Shown here: piece after piece, positions 14,001 to 22,433 of the stretch | Position numbering within the stretch: position 1 is the stretch's first letter | How the letters are laid out: each line of letters starts with the position of its first letter | Assembly: GCA_015680685.1 (NCBI GenBank) | Contig: MNCI01004927.1 | Span: forward strand, 378,395 to 430,714 | Reading direction: 5' to 3' | DNA: 52,320 bases | Origin: Gnetum montanum | Lineage: Eukaryota > Streptophyta > Gnetopsida > Gnetales > Gnetaceae | Translations under genes and position numbers: made by a program | Notes under the pieces: generated by a model | The model's database searches: none | Seen by the model: the letters and a program-made list of their open reading frames with translations, nothing else | Told to the model about the DNA's origin: nothing

Positions 14001-17000
14001 TAGTGAAAGAAAAATAAATAACACCTTTGTTGGATTTATACATGTCTGAGTTGTAATGCCATGTTCAATTGGAGTTGATTGGCATGCTGCAGATGATGAG
14101 CTTGACTCTCCTCTACTTGTTTGAGATTCATCATTTACACTCGAGGAATTCCCCCTTTTATTTCGTCTTCTACGATTTTCCTTAGGAGGCTTCAAGTATG
14201 CCCATGCAAGAATAATTGCAAGAGTGGAACCTGCAATAGCTCCAAATAAGCTAGCATTCTGCAAGAAAGATGATAAATGTAAACAAAAAGTTAATAACAT
14301 GACACATGTAAAAACATTCCCTAAAATAATTTCAAAGTAACAAATAGTACAAGAATCAAGAAAGGTCAAAAGTTAAACCCCAAAAACTGCAACTATTTTT
14401 AGTAATTTGTTGTAGTTACCTTACCCACTAATGATTATGTACCACATATATGTATAAAAAAACATAAGTAAGATAACCAAAAATACAAATGCTAATTATC
14501 TGTAATGATACAAATGCTAATTATCTGTAATGATAACTAAACAAAATATACTGCTTCCTGTGCAAAGAAGAAAAAACATCGGTCAAATCCAAACATCCAT
14601 TAGAAAAGTGGCATGCACTATTACAGGATCAAGACATTCAGAAAACCATAAATGTCATGTTTTGATTAAACAAAGCAGTTTAAATAGGATGACTAGAGAA
14701 ATGGAATTCCATTTAGAGTGAATAACTGCATTTCATCTAAAAAAAATTACGACAATGATCCATCAAATGCTTTCTGTATAATATTAGGCAACACAAAGGC
14801 AATTTTGATACTTTAAATAAAACATTAAAATGAAAAATAACAAATTCAACAATTTGTGATCCTGCACCCTTTCTAAAAATAGATGCTTTGAGAGTGCCAA
14901 GTTATATGGAATCCTTGGGTTTCCACTGGAATGTTAAGCCTATGTCATAGTGTTAATGGTTATGTTCTTGAAAAGTGCTGCCTTGGTTCACAATAATCAT
15001 TACTGTATTAGGATATATTCATTTTACATAAAAGCAATTTTTAATTATTGTAACCATCACCCTTGTATTCTCATTGGCTCCTTATATGTATTGGGCTTGA
15101 AAGTCTTATATAACTGACAGCAAATCCTTCCATGTTTATAGCCAACTAGCATGTCCTCATGTCTCTTGAGAGATTCAAATCATGATATCACAACTCAACC
15201 TAAACACTTCAGCTAAACATCCCATTGTTATAATGGTGTAGGGACACCTCTTCCAAGCCCTTGTTATCCCTACGGCTGGAGAAGTAAAGATTTTGGCAGC
15301 ACAAAGAGTCTCCCAGCTCCAAAGATGTCTTTCCCAAGAGTTTTGGACATCTGCAGAAGACATCTTTATGACCCCAAAGATGTCTTCCAACTAGCCAAAG
15401 ACGTCTTTCCTACAATTATGGAAAACACAGAAAGACATCTCTCAAGCCCCAAAGGCATATTTTATGCATGGGAAACTTTCCAAGGTGGCATCTTCACGAG
15501 CAGAAACAGCCTATAATCTCCAATTTATGTGTGGGAAAGGTTTCCCTAAAAAGTGTTAGCCTGGTTTTACGCTAGATATGGGTCTTTTGCATGTTGTAAA
15601 AAAGAGAGCTGGAGAAGCAATTGCATGAGAGTTTGTGTGCATCTTGGTGGCCATTGTATGTGGATCTTGGTCCTATGTGTGTGGGATGAGATTTGGAATT
15701 GATTGTGCCTTGCACTGCCATCGATCATGTGTAATTACAGAGTGTCATGCTCTGCAATATTGTTGAGTGTGAGTGTTTTGGTGTGATGTTCTGTGGATTT
15801 GTGGATCTTTTGTATTTGTAATCTTCTTTCAGTTGTTTTAGCCAAGAGGCCAACTACCAATCCCATCCAAGAGAGCCTTCCTCAGTCACAGTAAAATAAT
15901 TTTATTGTCATAATAGTGAGTGGGAGCTCTCATGGTCATGGTTTTTTTTCTTGTTGTAATAGCTAAGAAGGCACTTCATGGCCGAGGCCAACTACCAAGA
16001 GTTTGTCATGATAAATAAATAATAATTGGCATAATGATGGGTTAGAGATGAACTTTTTCATGGGAATTATTATTCAGTGAATTAATTTGAGATTTTATTC
16101 ATTTGAAAAATATACTCAGCCAAATAATAGATATATATAGCTAAGTTAATTTTATTGTTTTATCTTGCGTACATTCTGGATTCAGTGGAAGGGTTAAAGT
16201 AAATCGGAGTGACCCTGCTCCATATAAACACCTGAGGCGCTCATCTGATAAAATTTTAACATAATATATAAAGCCAATATTGAACCTTCATTTCTTTTCA
16301 AAAAATTATTGTGAATTTTATTGCTCCTTTCTTACATGGCTCTGGTTTCCTGTTCAGTCACTGTTTCTCATCGTCCCCGTACAGTAGCCTATGCCAATTA
16401 GTTTGTAATGCAAGGGGCCAGTTAAACACCGCAAAGAAATCTCTTTTCTCTTCTGTGATGTAATATTTTAATTAAGACTGGCAGACGAGGCTTTCGCGAC
16501 AGATTTCATCGCAACAATTCGAGGAACAATATTGGAAGATGGCAGCTCAGGATATTAGGATTTTCGAAACTCAAAAGATTTTCCAGCTCCCGAAATTCTT
16601 TATGGGAAAACAAAATTCGCTTCAAAATAACGACAATTAACAGCCTTCCTTTCCGGGAATATTACGTATCCTGGCGCCGTTGCTGTAATGTTGCTTGCGA
16701 AAGAGAAACTAAAAATAGTATTGAAAACCGCTGCCGCAGTGCAACGTGAAACCATAATTGAAATTTTTGGGAGCCATATTACAGAAAAAAATACAGGCGA
16801 AAAGAATATCTGAACCTAAAGATGTAAAATAAAACGCACTGCCGTACGCATTTTCAGAACAGACTAAAATCCCGAAAGAATAAAAAACAGAGAGAGAGAG
16901 AGAGAGAGAGATCTTACCTTGTGCTGATAAACAAAGACGATGAAATTGGTAACCCTGAGGGTGAGTCCAATGCTAAATCCCTTAAGCAATTTCACGGCTT

Positions 17001-17034
17001 CCTCCGCCCAAGAATGCCCTTCGCCTTTATCCAT
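8090..17034 (-). CDS. PEX22: Peroxisome biogenesis protein 22 (PEX22), 8 exons
   Basis: PEX22 is a peroxisomal membrane protein that tethers the ubiquitin-conjugating enzyme PEX4 for recycling of the import receptor PEX5. Inferred exons (minus strand): 17034-16918, 14258-14025, 13943-13896, 11416-11360, 11281-11180, 9509-9444, 8416-8315 and 8197-8090 (stop TAA 8092-8090). All junctions are GT/AG and phase 0, giving 277 residues; plant PEX22 is about 280. Exon 1 starts MDKGEGHSWAEEAV. Exon 2 holds the membrane anchor (GAIAGSTLAIILAWAYL) followed by a basic RRRRNKR cluster and a Ser-rich linker. Exons 4-8 form the conserved PEX4-binding domain: VTCQLLGVVLEEQTAEELQ, DLYLMTRVIDDESE, then VLFCSTDAGSVSFVRQLEPD and RFIRCQLHIS. 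The tail after RFIRCQLHIS is about 25 residues longer than I expect from Arabidopsis. No stops or frameshifts are seen. The start is the first in-frame ATG. The identity is recognised from the plant family; exon boundaries are inferred from splice consensus and homology. Confidence 0.92.
8985..9115 (-). mobile_element. SINE-like fragment, PEX22 intron 6
   Basis: Read on the minus strand, an A-box-like GTTAGTGGTAAGAG is followed about 40 bp later by a B-box-like CACAGGTTCTACTCT and the phrase GGCAATGTTGAGTTA. It ends in an A-rich AACAAAAACAATAAAAAATA tract. The same phrase order recurs at 25150-25220 and, more diverged, at 18750-18870. The layout fits a tRNA-derived SINE; no target duplication was identified. 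Confidence 0.45.
11985..12480 (-). repeat. Inverted repeat arm 1, PEX22 intron 3
   Basis: The reverse complement of this block matches 15845-16150. Shared phrases include the TATATAT..ATTATTTGGCTAAG stretch, TTCATCTCTTxACCCAGxATTATG, GGCCTCTTGGTCA and the GAGAGCTCCC..CACT segment. Copy 1 also contains an internal duplication of about 115 bp (12118-12220 and 12237-12332). No ORF or LTR ends were found, so the repeat class is unknown. Confidence 0.65.
12118..12332 (+). repeat. Internal tandem duplication in intron 3 repeat
   Basis: Two neighbouring blocks (12118-12220 and 12237-12332) share TCATGAAAA..TTCATCTCTT..CCAG, ACAAAGTCCAG and AGTAGTTGCCCTCTCAG in the same order. The copies are diverged, so the duplication is not recent. 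Confidence 0.6.
15314..15480 (+). repeat. Short-motif array with perfect 12-bp hairpin
   Basis: The motif CCAAAGATGTCTT recurs (near 15319, 15375, 15395 as AAAGACGTCTT, and 15450), as does its reverse complement AGACATCTTT. One pair forms a perfect 12-bp stem: GAAGACATCTTT at 15356-15367 and AAAGATGTCTTC at 15376-15387, with an 8-nt loop. It lies in PEX22 intron 1. The function is unknown. Confidence 0.7.
15845..16150 (+). repeat. Inverted repeat arm 2, PEX22 intron 1
   Basis: This is the partner of 11985-12480 in opposite orientation, carrying CCAAGAGGCCAACTACC, GGGAGCTCTCATGGTCATGG, GATGAACTTTTTCATGGGAA and CAGCCAAATAATAGATATATA. Together the arms bracket PEX22 exons 2 and 3. It is probably an old non-autonomous transposon or solo LTR, but no element ends can be defined. 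Confidence 0.65.
16889..16910 (+). repeat. (AG)11 microsatellite at PEX22 intron 1 donor
   Basis: Eleven AG dinucleotides, read as (CT)11 in the transcript, begin only a few bases after the exon 1 donor (GTAAGA, 16917-16912). A long pyrimidine tract so close to a 5' splice site is unusual and may be length-polymorphic. Confidence 0.95.
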
Positions 17035-17870
17035 CTCTGTGACAAACCTGATTTCTTTTCTAATGCGCGAGGAGGGTTAATCAAATCTGGATTCCGATAT
17101 CTCCATTGAATCCAACAAGTCAAAGCATATAACTAGCATGCCTGACGCAGAGACACCCAACGAACAAAAAGCCTATGCAATTCCAACCCAAGATTTGCTT
17201 CCAAAATTCGGAAGTGGGTTTTTGTTCTTCGGTTATGGGTCAAAATGCAAAACAAGAAAAAGACCCCGCGAGGGTTTTCTTCTTTGATTATTTTCGCCAA
17301 TTACTATTCCCGCTAAAGATGAATGTTTTTGTTTCCCTTTATACTTTTCTCTTTTTTAAGGCCATAATATGGAGTCAAAAGTTACGGTTTAGCTTTGGTG
17401 GTTCTCTGAAACTGCTCCGCCGAAAAATGATTTGATTTAACTCCCAAACTTAAACAGCGATCGGCAATTATTAAGGAGGAGCAGAGAGATTTCAAATAAA
17501 GAGGATGTTCCAACTTCAAGGCTCCACCTTTGGTTTGACAAAGGAAGCCCGCTGACTCACAAATGCGTTATCCTTGCAGACCTTTTTGCGCTATTGGAAG
17601 AGGCCTAAACCTACTGCAAACTTATTTCATGACTTTGACGCATAAGAACTTACAACTGAAACTATTTGATTACGTGCTGTGCTATTTACATGTTAAAATG
17701 CCCTTAGAACCTAAATTATGTATAACGTAGTGCATATGGTTACTGTGATACTTTCATACTTGAAGTTGATCGTAGCGGAGGCCAAGGAGTCGGTTGAAGA
17801 CACTCTTACGGGTGAGACAGGTTGTTCTACCTGGTGGTTGATGGTAAAAGGTTTCGGCTCAGGCATAGTT
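17035..17870. promoter_or_regulatory. PEX22 5' flank (promoter region)
   Basis: This is the region immediately upstream of the PEX22 start on the minus strand. It is less AT-rich than its surroundings, has no repeat I recognise, and shows no convincing TATA box at a fixed distance. The function is inferred from position only. Confidence 0.4.
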
Positions 17871-17874
17871 ACTG

Positions 17875-18150
17875 AAAAATCAGGATATAGTTATCTGAAA
17901 AAAGGATATTAAACACTTGCTCAAATGTGTAGTTACTTGAAAACTTAGACATAGTCATTCAAAAACAGGTTAAGTTTTTGCTCATCTATTACTTTACTTC
18001 TATTCAGTAGGACTGGTATTAGGACTGGTATTATGGAAGAATAGTTGTAGTCATTCAAAAAGAGGTTAAGCTTTTGCTCATTTACTATAAAATGCATAGT
18101 TGCTTAAAAATCTGGATATAGCTATTCGAAAAGATGTTAAGCTTTGTAGC
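17875..18150 (+). repeat. Tandem repeat, roughly 4 units
   Basis: A phrase of the form GATATAGTTAT..GAAAA..GGxTATTAA..CTTTTGCTCA recurs near 17882, 17945, 18050 and 18115, partly interleaved with TGCATAGTTACTTGAAAA. The units are diverged and lie in the PEX22-NEF1 spacer, with no coding sequence. Confidence 0.55.
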
Positions 18151-18224
18151 TTCTATTTATCTAGAGCATCCATTTGCCTAGACAAGCATTATAGAGGGAT
18201 ATAACAATGTTAAATTAGTATAGC

Positions 18225-18300
18225 CCTTGGAATCAAACTTGAGACTTGCACATCATAAGCCACACACTCTAACCATGTGAGTACTAGGTGAAAGAGTAGA
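18225..18300 (-). mobile_element. tRNA-like SINE head
   Basis: On the minus strand, ACATGGTTAGAGTGTGTGG (A-box-like) is followed by CAAGTTTGATTCCAAGG (B-box-like) with tRNA-like spacing. It lacks cloverleaf pairing and is not called as a tRNA gene. It is likely the head of a degenerate SINE. Confidence 0.45.
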
Positions 18301-18749
18301 AGCTTAGTTGTAATAGGGTGCTAATTAGGTGCTAATAGGAAGCAACTTGCAACCCTTATTTTTTTTCAAAGAATTTTATTTGGGAAAAGAAAACAAATAA
18401 AACACTTTCATAAGATAGCCATATTTGTGTAGTTTTGTTTTGTGATTCCTAGCACAATTAGCAAGTGTTCATAATGTGTGTTTAAGCTTAATGTCTAGAG
18501 TCTCTATTTGAGTAGTTGTGCCTAGATGTAATCATAGATGACAATAAAGACTAAGAGTGATTATAATTCATAATAGCATTCCAACTTATGATAGATTTAT
18601 ACTTTCCATGATTTATTTTTCTTGCAAATTATTATTATATATTAACATAATGTTTACACTTTCATGAATCATATCTATGGCAAAATAAGCATGTTGAGAC
18701 CTCAAGTGTTAATACATTTAAATTGGTAATCCTTGCACTTAGTTAGCTT

Positions 18750-18870
18750 GGTTTGCCTAGTAGTTAGCAAGCTCAATAATCTAGTGATTATCACATGAAT
18801 CTACAATTTTGAAAGCTCCAAGTCATAGGTCTAATTTTGGTGGGCAATGCTAAGTTATATATCTTAAGGT
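18750..18870 (+). mobile_element. SINE-like fragment in spacer
   Basis: It shares AAAGCTCCAAGTCATxGxTxTAATTxTGGTGGGCAATGxTxAGTTATA with 25170-25220, preceded by the A-box-like CCTAGTAGTTAGCAAG. It is diverged, with no target duplication seen. Confidence 0.45.
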
Positions 18871-18928
18871 ATACCTTGTTATAATTATTTCAAGGTATAC
18901 CTATAGAATTTTTTTTTATTTACAATTT

Positions 18929-19285
18929 TTACAGATTATCTTCAATCATTTTTTCCCAAGTCTTTATTGGTCTTTCTTTTGGTGGCTTTTTTGAAACAAT
19001 GATGTAACAACCTTTTTGTAAAGGCTCATTACCTAAATTTCTTTGCACATGTCTAAACCATCTAAAATGCCATGCTTGTAACTTATTTGAAATAGAAGCC
19101 ACTCCAAACTCCAAGTCATCCTCTAACATCTGTATTATGCAATTTACCTCTTATAGTAACATTCAACATTTATCTAAACATTTGTAGTTCTACTACATGA
19201 ATTTGTTGTTCATGCCTTTTTTGTACTACCCAACATTCAACATGATATAGGATAGCAGACCTAACTGCTATCCTATAAAATTCAC
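18929..19285 (-). mobile_element. RTE-type LINE reverse transcriptase tail
   Basis: Minus-strand translation gives FYRIAVRSAILY and CWVVQKRHEQQIHVVELQMF (about 19275-19170). After a stop comes the open stretch 19129-18929 with AWHFRWFRHVQRNLGNEPLQ and PIKTWEKMIEDN. This is the conserved C-terminus of RTE LINE polymerases (RWFGHVQR...GRPKKTW). The rest of the element is missing. Confidence 0.75.
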
Positions 19286-20300
19286 TCGAGTTTTATTGAG
19301 ATTCTTTTATCACATAGAACACCACCAACCTATCTCCACTTTGACTATCTTACCACAATCTTGTTTCTTATATATTTATCAATTTCACCTTTTGATTAGA
19401 ACATTGATCCTAATTAGTAAAACTATTAGCATTAAATTGTCACTTTTATTTTTATTTATACAGATTGCATATAACATAGCTCATTTTTTATTAAAGAAAA
19501 AACCACCTCTACAAAGATTGAATGCTTAGATCTACCCATCACACCTTTATGGTTAAATACATATGATACTCTTTAACCTATATTGCCTCTCAAATCTTTA
19601 GAGTCACTTCAAGATTATAGTGTCTAGAATTCATGAATGTCCTACACAATTCCAAAGCAACCTATGTTCTCTTAGGTTAGGTTAACGATTTTGAAACTAT
19701 CATACAAGATATTTAACATATAAATCTAAAAGCTTTTCATAAAAATACATATACCACATTGTAGTTTCAAAGAGAGAAGTCCATGGTTTATCTTGTACAA
19801 ACTGCATATCAACAATTATATCATATCATATTACTTTACATCTATGTTTCACCAAGTTGAAACAAATCAACTCTAATAGATATTTATTGTACAATACCTA
19901 CATATGTTAACATATTGGAATTAAGATATTAAGATATAAATCACAATTAATAATCATATTTATATTTTCTTTTATAATGCTAATTTATTACATCATTATT
20001 TACCAAGAAATTACATAAATCATTGTTATCCAAAAAAAAATCTTTTCAAATGAATAATAGTATAATGTATATTTTAGAGATGCTTTAATTAAAATTTTGT
20101 CATCATCCTTCTAATAGAATGAATGAGGTTGAAAACCAAAATAATTTGACTATACCCAAAATAATATTGCTAACATAATAAATTAGAAAAATTATATAGG
20201 ACTACAATGATACATAAACATATTGTCAACATGATACATTAAAAGAATTATGCAAAAATATAATCATACCTAGATATTTCATGCATATTAGAAAAATTAT
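19286..20300. other. AT-rich spacer, nothing recognisable
   Basis: Low-complexity AT-rich sequence with no ORF of note and no transposon ends that I can identify. Confidence 0.5.
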
Positions 20301-20301
20301 A

Positions 20302-20459
20302 ATAGAAAAATTATAAAGAAATATAATGATGCTTCTAAGTGTAACTACACCAACAAAATCTCTTGCTCAAACCAAGCTCCATATTAGAAAAATTATAAAG
20401 AAATATAATGATGCTTCTAAGTGTAACGAGACCAACAAAATCTCTTGCTCAAGCCAAGC
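20302..20459 (+). repeat. 82-bp tandem duplication
   Basis: Two adjacent copies with an offset of exactly 82 bp (20302-20377 and 20384-20459) share AAAAATTATAAAGAAATATA, then ATGATGCTTCTAAGTGTAAC and AACAAAATCTCTTGCTCAA with only a few differences. They are near-identical, hence fairly recent. The block lies about 650 bp downstream of the NEF1 stop. Confidence 0.85.
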
Positions 20460-21116
20460 ATTGGAGCCCCTGGCTTCGACGGAAACTAAAAACCATTTAG
20501 AAAACTTGCGAAGGATCACCGTCATTATTGTTAAGGTATAATTATAATTCTTTAAGCTGTCTACCAAAACCAACCTGGAATATAGATCTTTGCGTCTCAG
20601 GTAACACGTATAACTCTTCCTACCAAGCTACACCTCAGACATAATATCGTGTACAATACATTAAAAAATACAGAGACAACCGGTTCCATACTAAAATTCT
20701 ATAATGAAGTAATCCCGTGTTTAAGATTGATTTTTCACTGGTGGCCTCCGAAGAATGGCATTGCTGTCCAGACACTAGTTACTGTGCTTACAAAAATGCT
20801 TTTCCTGTCTGAAGATAGGGTTTATTGTGCATGGCCGCAATAACTACAACATCATACCATTCATTAACGTGTTGTTATCCTAAACGTTGCAAGCAGAAGT
20901 ACCATTAACATGGCATAAAGAACGAAATAACAATAACCGAGATAAAGATCTGTGCGTGAAATGATAAAAGAGTGACATTCAGATATTACCAAGAAGTACT
21001 CATTTATCTGGGAAATTTTAGTTTCTCAAAACAAAAATCCTCAAAGTCCAAGGCACCTCAACGGTGATAACATAAAAGAGGAAAAACAAAATCCTCAAGA
21101 GATACATGGTTTCAAA
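20460..21116 (-). other. NEF1 3' flank / likely 3' UTR
   Basis: Directly downstream of the NEF1 stop, less AT-rich than the spacer beyond, with no ORF that resembles a protein family. The 3' UTR length cannot be fixed without transcripts. Confidence 0.4.
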
Positions 21117-22433
21117 TCAAATAAACTTCATTCCCTTAATTCTTATGTGCCTTGACACCAAGTACTGCACAAGGGTATACATGATTCCCAAGAGTGCCAA
21201 CACTCGGATTGTTACTATGTCAGTCATCACAACTGACGGTAAATTGAGAGGCATGATAATTAACAATATGAAGTCAGGTTGCCTAGCATAATCCCACATA
21301 AAACGATTAAAAAGCACATGATTAGGTAAGGTTAACATTAACAAAGCTGCATTTCTTACAGCGAAGAACCAACTTGGTCCATTACTTCCCAATCCCCATG
21401 AGGAATTTCCATGCCATACTTGATCCCAAATTCTATAAAGAGCTGCTGTAACCAAATACAAAGAAATCACTACTGTCAAAGGAAAGTAGCGTTGTCTATC
21501 ACCAAAACCTGTAAAAACATTTGAGTCCTGATTCAGCAGTAGGAGAATTGGCGCCATCATAAATATCGCACGATCAGAACCACCAGTTAAGTGGATATTT
21601 AAAATGAGGCAAATCACAAAACAAAGAACAGTAGCAACATTCCCAACAGCAGGCATCCATGCCCCTTCTGCGGCTAATTTCTTTACAGTGAATGATGATG
21701 CTGCACCAACCCTGCGTTGCTGCAGTAACCGATATTTTGGAACAAATCCTGAATTCTGATTGGACAAAGTATGTACCCTACTTTTTTCTAAAGCTTTCTC
21801 CTTCATTATTGATTGTAGTTCAATCTTTACCTCTAATGCTATTAACATGAAAATTGCAGCAAATAATCCTAGTAAAGATATTCGAGCTCCTTCAAGAGCT
21901 AAGAGAGCTATAAATCTCTCCTCCTCTCCTTCAGTTTCTGACGTTAACCTCAGCTGTCCTTCCATTAAATACATAACTGGTAAAAGGGCAACAAGCAATG
22001 CAAAGACCCATGGTAAAATTTTCGGGCTTGAGGTCGATGGAAGATGAGTGAAAACCAGGAAGATAGATGCACATACTGTAACTCCCACAAGCATGAAATG
22101 CAAAATGCTTGACTGAATGAAGAACTCGGCACATATGTAAATTCCAATGGTAACCCCAACAACTACAGAATACAAAAATCTAAGCTCAACTACGTACTGT
22201 AAAGGAATAATTTTTGTAAATGCAGCCAATGAAACAATTACAGCAACAATCAATAACCATGAAGGCCACACAGGTTTCTTCTCAACAAGCCCATATATTG
22301 CGCTGTCATCCAGAAATTGCTGAGACATTCGGGTAAATTTGGATTGAAATGACCATGCTTCTGGAAGAGGTGGCTGTAAAAATATAAACATAACACCTGT
22401 AGCCACTACCAGCAGAAGATGGCGCTTTGCTAG
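21117..22433 (-). CDS. NEF1: NEF1 exon 4 (residues 651-1088)
   Basis: The acceptor is TTTTTTGTCAACAG, followed by LAKRHLLLVVATGVMFIFLQ, which matches the Arabidopsis junction. A hydrophilic loop of about 50 residues (IKMEKALEKS-type, near residues 860-910) separates two membrane blocks. The end is RIKGMKFI and stop, like the plant orthologues, so the C-terminus is complete. Confidence 0.9.
   Translation of the reverse strand, partial: LAKRHLLLVVATGVMFIFLQPPLPEAWSFQSKFTRMSQQFLDDSAIYGLVEKKPVWPSWLLIVAVIVSLAAFTKIIPLQYVVELRFLYSVVVGVTIGIYICAEFFIQSSILHFMLVGVTVCASIFLVFTHLPSTSSPKILPWVFALLVALLPVMYLMEGQLRLTSETEGEEERFIALLALEGARISLLGLFAAIFMLIALEVKIELQSIMKEKALEKSRVHTLSNQNSGFVPKYRLLQQRRVGAASSFTVKKLAAEGAWMPAVGNVATVLCFVICLILNIHLTGGSDRAIFMMAPILLLLNQDSNVFTGFGDRQRYFPLTVVISLYLVTAALYRIWDQVWHGNSSWGLGSNGPSWFFAVRNAALLMLTLPNHVLFNRFMWDYARQPDFILLIIMPLNLPSVVMTDIVTIRVLALLGIMYTLVQYLVSRHIRIKGMKFI

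Noticed and set aside
14259-14369. Extension of the PEX22 exon 2 frame upstream as an independent 141-residue protein
   Set aside because: The upstream part is intron; the acceptor TTTCTTGCAG at 14259-14268 and the homology both begin at NASLFGAIAG.
18225-18300. tRNA gene on the minus strand
   Set aside because: Same reason: box-like motifs without a cloverleaf.
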